Shown here: one piece after another, positions 57,095-64,000 of the stretch
Numbering within the stretch: the stretch's first letter is position 1
Layout: every line of letters starts with the position of its first letter
Origin: Phycicoccus sp. M110.8
Lineage (GTDB): Bacteria > Actinomycetota > Actinomycetes > Actinomycetales > Dermatophilaceae
Reading direction: 5' to 3'
DNA: 64,000 bases
Assembly (NCBI RefSeq): GCF_032464895.1
Contig: NZ_JAWDIC010000001.1
Span: forward strand, 1,550,001-1,614,000
The notes under the pieces: model-generated
Told to the model about the DNA's origin: nothing
The model's database searches: none
Seen by the model: the letters and a program-made list of their open reading frames with translations, nothing else
Position numbers and translations under genes: made by a program

Positions 57095-57853
57095 TCAGGC
57101 CACGGGGACGGTGAGCGGTGCCGGCACCTCCGCCACCCGGTGGGCGCGCAGGTGGAGCCCCGCGTCGATGAGGGTCTTGAGGACCACGAGCGCGACGGCC
57201 GGCAGCACCGCGGTCGCCCCGACGACGGGGCCGCCGGTGTCGAGCCCGGCCCCGTCACGGGCGATGAGGAACGCGCTGCCGAGGACGACGACGTGCAGCA
57301 CCACGACGCGGCCGTACGGCTGGGCCATCGCCTGCTGGGGCCCGGTCGTCAGCCGTTCGCCGCGCGCGAACCAGTGCACGCCCGTCGCCACGCCGTGGCT
57401 GGCGACCAGCGCGAGCAGGACGAGGAGGTACCCGCCGACGCTGCCGGTCGTCCCGATGCGGTGCGCGAGCCGCCAGGTGAAGATTCCGTGCGCCAGCGTG
57501 AACGCGCCGTAGTGCAGGCAGAAGAACCCCATGAAGAAGACCCGCGCCGCCACCGCGGGGATCGCGATCGCCGGCCCGCCCGTGAAGGCCATGGCCGGGG
57601 CACCGCTGCGCGTGGGGGCGAGAGCACCCAGAGCGGTCCCGATACGGACCAGCGTCCACACCCCGACCGCGACGTTCTCGAGCCAGAAGACCACGAGGAC
57701 GTCGCCGGCACCCCAGCGCCCGGTGGCAACGGCCCACAGCGGGGTGGCGTTGGCGAGCACGAGGACGAGCAGCGTGGCCGACCGCGCCGCCCGCGGCGGC
57801 AGCGTGGCGGCGAGCGACCCCAGGGCCTGCAGGCCCAGCAGGCGCAACAGCAT
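57095..57853 (-). CDS. DUF6498 family integral membrane protein
   Basis: A 252-residue protein with about six hydrophobic segments. The conserved GDVLVVFWLENVAVGVWTLVR and FFMGFFCLHYGAFTLAHGIF mark the DUF6498 family. The C-terminal part (LKTLIDAGLHLRAHR) is also typical. Function unknown. Convergent with the DUF885 gene; start ATG 57851-57853. Confidence 0.85.
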   Translation of the reverse strand: MLLRLLGLQALGSLAATLPPRAARSATLLVLVLANATPLWAVATGRWGAGDVLVVFWLENVAVGVWTLVRIGTALGALAPTRSGAPAMAFTGGPAIAIPAVAARVFFMGFFCLHYGAFTLAHGIFTWRLAHRIGTTGSVGGYLLVLLALVASHGVATGVHWFARGERLTTGPQQAMAQPYGRVVVLHVVVLGSAFLIARDGAGLDTGGPVVGATAVLPAVALVVLKTLIDAGLHLRAHRVAEVPAPLTVPVA

Positions 57854-58011
57854 CGGCGGGACTCCCCCTGCTCGTCCGGTGTGCGACGACGCGAGGGTAT
57901 GCCGCGTGCCTCCTCGCCCACGCGGCTTCCGGGCCGCCGGTGGCCGAACGGCTGAGTCCGTGCAGAGCCCGGACCCCGGCCCGGACCCCGGCTCGACGCG
58001 GCGTCGGACGA

Positions 58012-58032
58012 TTGCCTACACTCATTAGGCAA
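58012..58032. promoter_or_regulatory. TetR operator upstream of its own gene
   Basis: TTGCCTA-N7-TAGGCAA is a perfect 7+7-bp inverted repeat starting 40 bp before the tetR ATG. A TACACT (58017-58022) inside it could serve as -10, so binding would block transcription of the tetR-SGNH pair. The surrounding 57854-58051 gap shows nothing else. Confidence 0.8.
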
Positions 58033-58051
58033 CCGACTGAATGGAGTAGGA

Positions 58052-58642
58052 ATGCCACGCGCCGGACTCACCGCCGAGCGGCTCACCCTCGCGGCGGCCG
58101 AGCTCGCCGACGCCGAGGGGCTCGAGGCGGTGACCGCCGCTGCGGTCGCCCGCGGCTTCGGGGTGCGGACCGCCAGCATCTACGCGCACGTCGGTGGCAC
58201 CCCCGACCTGCGGCGCCGGGTCTCGCTGCTCGCGCTCGACGAGACCGCCGACCTGCTCGCCGACGCGCTGGCCGGGCGCTCGGGCCGCGACGCCCTCGGT
58301 GCCCTGGGCGACACCTACCGCCGGTATGCCAGCAGCCACCCCGGTCGCTGGGCCGCGATGCAGACACTGCTGGATGCCGCGACCGCCGCCGACAGCGCCG
58401 GGCCCCGCCACGCGGACCTGCTGCGCGCGGTGCTGCGCGGCTACGACCTCAGCGGGGACGCGCAGACCCACGCGGTCCGCCTGGTCGGCAGCGTCGTCCA
58501 CGGGTTCGTCGACCTCGAGCTCGGCGGCGGGTTCGACCACAGCACGCCCGCGGCCACGAGCAGCTGGACCGCGATCCTCGACGCCGTGCACCACACCCTG
58601 CAGACCTGGACCGTCCACGACCCCATCGGAGACCAGCAGTGA
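58052..58642 (+). CDS. TetR/AcrR-family transcriptional regulator
   Basis: A 196-residue repressor. The HTH covers LTAERLTLAAAELADAEGLEAVTAAAVARGFGVRTASIYAHVG. The C-terminal domain (PGRWAAMQTLLDAAT; LVGSVVHGFVDLELGGGF) is the WHG type that binds hydrophobic ligands. Start ATG 58052 with GGAGTAGGA; autoregulation via the palindrome at 58012 is likely. It is coupled to the downstream hydrolase by a 4-nt overlap. Confidence 0.92.
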   Translation: MPRAGLTAERLTLAAAELADAEGLEAVTAAAVARGFGVRTASIYAHVGGTPDLRRRVSLLALDETADLLADALAGRSGRDALGALGDTYRRYASSHPGRWAAMQTLLDAATAADSAGPRHADLLRAVLRGYDLSGDAQTHAVRLVGSVVHGFVDLELGGGFDHSTPAATSSWTAILDAVHHTLQTWTVHDPIGDQQ

Positions 58643-59793
58643 TCCACACCCCCCTGACCACGGACCTCGTCGTCGGCGTCGCCGAGCTCGAGCAGACCGA
58701 GCGGGCGACCCGGCTCCACCGGCTCCCGGCGGCGGCTCGCCTCCGCGCCGGCGGCGACCCCCAGATCCTCATGGCCCAGGCCCAGCCCGCGGGTGCGCGG
58801 CTCGCGTTCCGCACCGCCGCCGACCGGGTCGAGCTCGACGTGCTGCCGACCAAGCGGGTCTACCCGGGTGCGCCGCCCCGCCCGGACGGGCGCTACGACG
58901 TCGTCGTCGACGGCGAGGTCACCGACGGGCTCGCGGCGGCAGGCGGCGACGAGCTCGTCATCGACCTCGCGACCGGTGTCGCCGAGCTGCACGAGGGCGC
59001 GCCCACGACCCTGGCCATCGCCCTGCCGCCGGGCGAGCACGAGGTCGAGGTGTGGCTGCCGCACAACGAGGAGACGGCCCTCGTCGCCCTGCGCAGCGAC
59101 GCTCCGCTGCTTGCGCTCCCGCGCACACGTCGCCGGTGGGTGCACCACGGCAGCTCGATCAGCCAGGGCTCCAACGCGACCCGCCCGACGGGCACCTGGC
59201 CGGTGGTCGCCGCGCGCGCGGCCGACGTCGACCTCGTCAACCTCGGGCTCGGCGGAAGCGCACTGCTCGACCCCTTCGTGGCGACGACCATGCGCGACAC
59301 CCCGGCCGACCTCGTCAGCCTCGCGGTGGGCATCAACCTCGTCAACGGGGACATGATGCGTCGCCGCGCCCTCGGCCCTGCCCTCCACGGGTACCTCGAT
59401 ACCATCCGCGAGGGCCACCCGACGGCGCCGCTGCTCCTCGTCTCACCGCTGTACTGCCCCATCCACGAGCAGACGCCGGGACCGGCCGCGTTCGACCCCG
59501 CGTCCTTCGGCACCGGGCAGCTGCGCTTCGTGGCCACCGGCGACCCGGCCGAGGTCGCAGCGGGTCGGCTCACCCTCGAGGTCGTGCGCGAGGTGCTCGC
59601 GGAGGTCGTGGCCGCGCGGGCGGCCGAGGACGGCGCGCTGTATCTCCTCGACGGGCTCACGCTCTACGGGCCAGCCGACGAGGCGCGCCTGCCGCTGCCC
59701 GACGACCTGCACCCCGACGCCGAGACCCAGCAGCTGGTGGGCGAGCGGTTCGCCGCCGCGGTCTTCGGCGCGGGCGGGCCGTTCGCGGCCTGA
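58639..59793 (+). CDS. SGNH hydrolase with N-terminal carbohydrate-esterase-2-like domain
   Basis: A 384-residue cytosolic esterase. Residues 1-150 form a beta-sandwich resembling CE2 N-domains. The SGNH catalytic domain has block I VHHGSSISQGSNATRP (nucleophile Ser), block II LGLGGSALLDPF, block III VGINLVNGD and block V LPDDLHPDAE. No signal peptide is present. GTG 58639 overlaps the TetR stop by 4 nt, so the regulator probably controls it. The substrate may be an acylated sugar. Confidence 0.88.
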   Translation: MIHTPLTTDLVVGVAELEQTERATRLHRLPAAARLRAGGDPQILMAQAQPAGARLAFRTAADRVELDVLPTKRVYPGAPPRPDGRYDVVVDGEVTDGLAAAGGDELVIDLATGVAELHEGAPTTLAIALPPGEHEVEVWLPHNEETALVALRSDAPLLALPRTRRRWVHHGSSISQGSNATRPTGTWPVVAARAADVDLVNLGLGGSALLDPFVATTMRDTPADLVSLAVGINLVNGDMMRRRALGPALHGYLDTIREGHPTAPLLLVSPLYCPIHEQTPGPAAFDPASFGTGQLRFVATGDPAEVAAGRLTLEVVREVLAEVVAARAAEDGALYLLDGLTLYGPADEARLPLPDDLHPDAETQQLVGERFAAAVFGAGGPFAA

Positions 59794-59802
59794 CCCCGGC
59801 AC

Positions 59803-59839
59803 CTGGGTCACTGATCCGCCCGGCGGATCAGTGACCCAG
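59803..59839. terminator. Perfect 37-bp palindromic terminator
   Basis: CTGGGTCACTGATCCGCC (59803-59820) is matched exactly by 59822-59839 around one base, an 18-bp stem. It lies 9 bp after the SGNH stop and before the convergent dehydrogenase stop at 59914, so it can serve both genes. A palindromic CCATCGATGG follows at 59851-59860. Confidence 0.9.
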
Positions 59840-59913
59840 CTCCCGCGGCACCATCGATGGCGCGGCTCCGTCGATCGTGCGGCTCCGGTCAACAGGTCGG
59901 CAGACGCCGCGGG

Positions 59914-61569
59914 TCAGCCGACCTCGGCCGCGGCGGCGCGGCCGGCGGTGCGCCCGCTGAAGATGCACCCGCCGAGGAACGTCCCCTCGAGCGAGCGGTA
60001 CCCGTGCACCCCGCCGCCGCCGAACCCGGCGACCTCGCCCGCGGCATACAGGCCGGGCACCGGCTCCCCCGACGCGGACAGGACGCGCGCGGAGAGGTCG
60101 GTCTCGAGGCCGCCGAGGGTCTTGCGGGTCAGGACGTTGAGGCGCACCGCGACGAGCGGGCCGGCCTCGGGGTCGAGGATCCGGTGCGGCGCGGCAGTGC
60201 GGATCAGCTTGTCCCCACGGTAGTTCCGCGCCCCGCGGATGGCGGTGACCTGCGCGTCCTTGCAGAACGCGTTCTCGACCTGGGCGTCGCGGTCGCGCAC
60301 CTGCCGCTCCACGTGGGCGAGGTCGAGGGGGGCGTCGGGGGTGAGGCGGTTCATCCGCTCGACGAGCTCGGCCAGGGTGTCGGCCTGCACGAAGTCGGCC
60401 CCGCGCTCGAGGAACGCCCGCACCGGCGCCGGCATGTCGGTCCTCGCGCGGTTGAGGACGCCCGTGACCGACTTCCCCGTGAGGTCGGGGTTCTGCTCGC
60501 TGCCGGAGAGGGCGAACTCCTTGCCGAGGATCCGCGTGGTGAGGACGAACCACGAGTGGTCGTGCCCGGTCTGCCGCAGGTGGGCGAGGGTCCCGAGGGT
60601 GTCGAAGCCGGGGAAGAACGGCGCCGGGAGGCGGTCGCCGTTGCCGTCGAACCACATCGAGCTCGGGCCGGGCAGGATGCGGATCGCGTGGGCGGGCCAG
60701 ATCGGGTCCCAGTTCGAGATGCCCTCGACGTAGTGCCACATCCGGTCGCGGTTGACCAGGCGCCCGCCCGCGCGCTCGGTGATGGCGAGCATGCGCCCGT
60801 CGACGTAGGCCGGGACGCCCGTGATCATGCGCTCCGGCGGGGTGCCGAGCCGCTGCGGCCAGTTGACACGGACGAGGTCGTGGTTGGCGCCGATGCCACC
60901 GCTGGTGACGACGACGGCCTGCGCGGTCAGCTCGAACTCCCCGACCGCCTCACGGTTCGTCGGCCGCCCGCGCTCGGCGTGGTCGTCGGCGAGCCGGGTC
61001 CCGCGCACCCCGGTGACCGCACCGGCCTCGGTGACCAGCTCGTCGACCTGGTGCCGGTGACGGATCGTGACGCGCCCGGTCGCCACGTGCTCGCCCACCC
61101 GGCGCAGGAACGGCTCGAGCACGCCGGGGCCGGTGCCCCAGGTGATGTGGAACCGCGGCACGGAGTTGCCGTGGCCGGAGGCGCTGCCGTCGCCGCGCTC
61201 GGCCCAGCCCACGACCGGGAACCAGCGCATCCCCTGCTGGTGCAGCCACGACCGCTTCTCCCCCGCGGCGAAGTCGCAGTAGGCGCGGGCCCACTGGACC
61301 GGCCAGCGGTCCTCGTCATCGAGCCGGTCGAACCCGGCCGAGCCCTGCCAGTCCTGCCACAGCAGGTCGGCGCTGTCCCTGACGCCCATCCGCCGCTGCT
61401 CCGGGCTGTCGGCGAACAGCAGGCCGCCGAAGGACCAGAACGCCTGTCCACCGAGGTTCGCCGGGCTCTCCTGGTCGACGACCAGGACGCGGCGTCCGGC
61501 ATCGGCGAGCTCCGCGGTGGCGACGAGACCGGCCAGGCCGGCCCCCACGACGATGACGTCAGCGTCCAT
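59914..61569 (-). CDS. FAD-dependent dehydrogenase (KsdD/fumarate-reductase-like)
   Basis: A 551-residue flavoprotein. The FAD-binding GxGxxG is at the start (DVIVVGAGLAGLVATAELADAG). The substrate and C-terminal flavin motifs include GGQAFWSFGGLLF, TSGGIGANHDLVR, and the final PGLYAAGEVAGFGGGGVHGYRSLEGTFLGGC. This is the PRK12834-type FAD-binding dehydrogenase family related to 3-ketosteroid dehydrogenases; the substrate is unknown. Start ATG 61567-61569 rather than the in-frame ATG at 61578, from distance to AGGTTGGGG. Confidence 0.9.
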   Translation of the reverse strand: MDADVIVVGAGLAGLVATAELADAGRRVLVVDQESPANLGGQAFWSFGGLLFADSPEQRRMGVRDSADLLWQDWQGSAGFDRLDDEDRWPVQWARAYCDFAAGEKRSWLHQQGMRWFPVVGWAERGDGSASGHGNSVPRFHITWGTGPGVLEPFLRRVGEHVATGRVTIRHRHQVDELVTEAGAVTGVRGTRLADDHAERGRPTNREAVGEFELTAQAVVVTSGGIGANHDLVRVNWPQRLGTPPERMITGVPAYVDGRMLAITERAGGRLVNRDRMWHYVEGISNWDPIWPAHAIRILPGPSSMWFDGNGDRLPAPFFPGFDTLGTLAHLRQTGHDHSWFVLTTRILGKEFALSGSEQNPDLTGKSVTGVLNRARTDMPAPVRAFLERGADFVQADTLAELVERMNRLTPDAPLDLAHVERQVRDRDAQVENAFCKDAQVTAIRGARNYRGDKLIRTAAPHRILDPEAGPLVAVRLNVLTRKTLGGLETDLSARVLSASGEPVPGLYAAGEVAGFGGGGVHGYRSLEGTFLGGCIFSGRTAGRAAAAEVG

Positions 61570-61579
61570 GCGCCCCAAC

Positions 61580-62263
61580 CTACGGCCGGGTAACTCCCGT
61601 CGTCACGCGAACGCGACCGTCGTGGACGGCGAACCGCACCTCGCCGAGGTCGGTGACCACCGCGTCGGCGAGCAGGTCCGCCGGGTCGGTCGTCGTGGTG
61701 ACGGCGAGCGTCGCGCAGCCCGCCGCCCGCGCGGCCTCGAGCCCGCCCGGGGCGTCCTCCACGACCAGGCAGTCCGCCGGGTCGACGCCGAGGCGGCGCG
61801 CGCCGAGGAGGTACGGGTCTGGGTGCGGCTTGCCCCGCTCGACGTCGCTGGCCGTGACCACGACCGCGGGGGCGGGCAGGCGGGTGGCGCCGATCCGGAC
61901 CGCGGCCAGCGGCTCGGTGCACGACGTGACGATGGCGCAGTGCTGGGGGTCGGTGGCCGTGAGCACCTCGAGCGCCTCGAGCGTCCCGGGCAGCACCCGG
62001 ATGCCCCCGGTGTCGCCGAGCTCGATCTCCTCGATCCGGTCGACGGCGGCGTCGACGCGTTCCGCCGGCAGCAGCGCCTCCACCACGCCCCGGGCGGGCA
62101 CGCCGTGGAAGCCGGCCAGCCGCCGCGGGTCCACGCCCATCTCGCCCGCCCACTGCACCCACGAGCGGATGACCACCGGGATCGAGTCGATCAGCGTCCC
62201 GTCCATGTCGAACAGCACGGCCGCGAAGTCGCGGCCCTCGAGGGGGCGTGGGCTCGGCGGCAT
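61580..62263 (-). CDS. HAD-superfamily sugar-phosphate phosphatase
   Basis: A 227-residue HAD subfamily IA enzyme. Motif I AVLFDMDGTLIDS, motif II IVTSCTEP, motif III lysine in ASDVERGKPHPDPYLLGARRLG, motif IV VVEDAPGGLEAARAAG. Closest to 2-deoxyglucose-6-phosphatase/glycerol-phosphatase types. It lies 10 bp upstream of the dehydrogenase start, probably co-transcribed. Start ATG 62261-62263. Confidence 0.92.
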   Translation of the reverse strand: MPPSPRPLEGRDFAAVLFDMDGTLIDSIPVVIRSWVQWAGEMGVDPRRLAGFHGVPARGVVEALLPAERVDAAVDRIEEIELGDTGGIRVLPGTLEALEVLTATDPQHCAIVTSCTEPLAAVRIGATRLPAPAVVVTASDVERGKPHPDPYLLGARRLGVDPADCLVVEDAPGGLEAARAAGCATLAVTTTTDPADLLADAVVTDLGEVRFAVHDGRVRVTTGVTRP

Positions 62264-62322
62264 ACCGGCAACCCTAGGTGCCGTCCCCGGTGCCCGCCGG
62301 GAGAGCCGGTTACGGTGGTCGG

Positions 62323-63993
62323 GTGGGCACGCCGGCAGGAAGCGCGCGACGCGGCACCGGTGTGCTCCGCTGGGTCGTCCGTGCCGCGGCGGTGCTCGTC
62401 CTGTTCGTGGCCTGCAACACCGGTGGCGTGGCGGCGACCACCCTGTTCCCGGTGCACGCTGGCACCCTCAACTACGACGCGACGCTGCGGCTGTCGCTCG
62501 ACCCCGGCGACATCTCGACCATCACGGCACCGACGACGTTCGGCAACATCCGGCTGAAGTTCGGGGGCATCGTGCCTGCGCCGGGCGTCCGCGCCGAGGT
62601 GCAGGTCAAGGAGCGGATCACCGAGCTGCTCTCCCGGCCCAACATCTCGGTCCGCTCGCTGCAACCGGGGCCGCTGGAGCTCGAGCGCGCCGCCCGCGAC
62701 GCCGCGACCGGGCTCGCCCTGCGGTTCGCCCTCGGCGCGCTGCTCGTGGCCGCCGTGCTGCTCGGCGGGTATGCCGTGTGGCGCCGGCAGCGGGCCCGCC
62801 CTGACGGGCGCGGCCACGCCCTGCGCCTGGTGCAGTGGGGGACGGTCCTGACCTGGACGACGTCGTGCCTGGCGACGTTCGCCGTCGTGGTGTGGACGTA
62901 CCAGCCGGCGCGGCTGGCGACGTTCTCCACCACGGGGATCCTGAGCGCGGTGCAGCGCAACGCCGACCTCCTCGAGGGCGTCGAGACCCGGGCCGAGCAG
63001 ACCACGCCGTACCTCAAGAACCTGCTGGCGCTGTCGTCCGCGCTGCAGGACAAGTACGCGCCGCAGAACCTCAGCAGCCCGGTGGCGGCCCGGTTCCTGC
63101 TCGTCTCCGACATCCACGGCGGCAACCAGTACCCGCTGATGCGCACGATCGTGCAGCAGGAACGCGTCGACGCCGTCATCGACTCCGGCGACCTGGTCAA
63201 CTTCGGCACGGCGACCGAGGCCGAGGCGGCCGGGGTCTTCAAGGGCATCGCGTCGCTCGGGGTCCCCTACCTGTTCGTCAAGGGCAACCACGACGCGCGC
63301 TCGGACGTCGACCGCGAGCTGCTCGACCGGCTCGCGAAGGTCCCCAACGTGGTGCTGCTGCAGCCCGACGACACGACCTACCGGGTCGAGTCGATCGGCG
63401 GCGTGCGGATCGCGGGCTTCAATGACCCGCGCTGGTTCGGCGACGACAACAAGGAGAACGCCGCCAAGCAGAAGCCGGCCGCCGAGCGGTTCATCGCGGC
63501 CATGGCCGACCAGCCCTCCCCCGACATCCTGGTCTCGCACGAGCCGGCCGCCGTCGAGGACGTGAAGCGGGCCGGCATACGCGTCAACGGGCACATGCAC
63601 ACGGCGGCGCTGGAGGGGAACCGGATCCAGGTCGGCACCTTCACCGGCGGCGGCCCGTTCAGCCACTTCGTCGCCGAGGGCGGCAACGGCGAGGAGCTCA
63701 CCGGGCAGCCGTCGGCGTTCGACATCGCCGCCTTCGGGGACGACTGCCGGCTCGCCTCCCTGACGCGCTACCAGTTCCGCAACGTCGTGGAGGGCAGGCC
63801 GGCGTACGACGACGTGACGCTCATCAACGGCTCGCGGATCGAGTCCGCCGCACCGCCGCTGCCAGGCGCCACCCGGTCGACCGGCACCGCGACGGCGAGC
63901 AAGGGCGCGTCCCCCGCGCGCACGTGCTCCCCGGAGCTCGGCCGCACGACCGAGCGCATCACCGCCACGACGCCCGTGTCGCCGGGCCCCTGA
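62323..63993 (+). CDS. Membrane-anchored metallophosphoesterase
   Basis: A 556-residue protein with an N-terminal helix (VVRAAAVLVLFVACNTGGVAA), a ~100-residue beta-rich extracytoplasmic segment and two further helices (residues ~125-205). The calcineurin-like phosphoesterase domain has motifs VSDIHGG, DSGDLVN, KGNHDA, VSHEP and NGHMHT, all metal ligands present. A Ser/Thr/Ala tail follows. The substrate is unknown. Start GTG 62323, divergent from the HAD gene. The gene ends 7 bp before the window edge. Confidence 0.92.
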   Translation: MGTPAGSARRGTGVLRWVVRAAAVLVLFVACNTGGVAATTLFPVHAGTLNYDATLRLSLDPGDISTITAPTTFGNIRLKFGGIVPAPGVRAEVQVKERITELLSRPNISVRSLQPGPLELERAARDAATGLALRFALGALLVAAVLLGGYAVWRRQRARPDGRGHALRLVQWGTVLTWTTSCLATFAVVVWTYQPARLATFSTTGILSAVQRNADLLEGVETRAEQTTPYLKNLLALSSALQDKYAPQNLSSPVAARFLLVSDIHGGNQYPLMRTIVQQERVDAVIDSGDLVNFGTATEAEAAGVFKGIASLGVPYLFVKGNHDARSDVDRELLDRLAKVPNVVLLQPDDTTYRVESIGGVRIAGFNDPRWFGDDNKENAAKQKPAAERFIAAMADQPSPDILVSHEPAAVEDVKRAGIRVNGHMHTAALEGNRIQVGTFTGGGPFSHFVAEGGNGEELTGQPSAFDIAAFGDDCRLASLTRYQFRNVVEGRPAYDDVTLINGSRIESAAPPLPGATRSTGTATASKGASPARTCSPELGRTTERITATTPVSPGP

Positions 63994-64000
63994 CCCGCGG

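Overview
The window is chromosomal DNA of a very GC-rich (roughly 72 %) actinobacterium. HspR/HAIR heat-shock control, a bacterial proteasome activator (Bpa), DUF222/13E12 HNH proteins and frequent GTG starts place it in the Actinomycetia. Gene content suggests Micrococcales, plausibly Intrasporangiaceae (Knoellia/Janibacter/Phycicoccus/Terrabacter type); the family-level guess is inference. No rRNA, tRNA, CRISPR array, insertion sequence or prophage was recognised. Genes are dense and often overlap by 4 nt (ATGA/GTGA).

Layout. 1-10.5 kb: protein-quality control. clpB (partial) and the dnaK-grpE-dnaJ-hspR operon lie on the minus strand, each under a promoter overlapped by HAIR operators. NagZ, an RraB-like protein and formate-THF ligase lie between them. 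10.7-16.4 kb: single genes (methyltransferase, DUF488, HhH-GPD glycosylase, DUF222-HNH protein, DHFR-like reductase, exported SGNH hydrolase). 16.5-22 kb: a ChvE/MmsAB-type monosaccharide ABC operon facing a LacI regulator across a perfect 14-bp operator. 22-27.5 kb: an EF-G-like GTPase, then a TPP-riboswitch-controlled ECF transporter (YkoE plus a fused YkoD-YkoC) with a 7-copy 18-bp minisatellite and a long hairpin at the gene junction. 27.8-39.2 kb: a split histidine-utilisation regulon (hutI, hutF, an M20 amidohydrolase, a LacI regulator; then hutU and hutH), with two matching palindromes suggesting one regulator for both arms. 39.4-48.3 kb: hypothetical proteins, UspA, a tctCBA tripartite tricarboxylate transporter, a divergent CitAB-type two-component system and an IclR regulator. 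48.4-54 kb: exported D,D-carboxypeptidase-like protein, MobA, quinone oxidoreductase, an MFS exporter with a structured leader, small membrane and redox proteins, Bpa. 54-64 kb: MFS transporter, DUF885 protein, TetR-SGNH pair, flavin dehydrogenase, HAD phosphatase and a membrane metallophosphoesterase.

The most unusual signal is not a gene. The octamer GTATGCCG and its complement CGGCATAC occur about 36 times (38 for the 7-mer GTATGCC) across the window, about once per 1.7 kb in both orientations, in coding and intergenic DNA. Base composition predicts about two. Inside genes it brings in codons that are otherwise rare here (TAT, GCA, ATA). It behaves like a genome-wide functional word or a methylation/mutation footprint.
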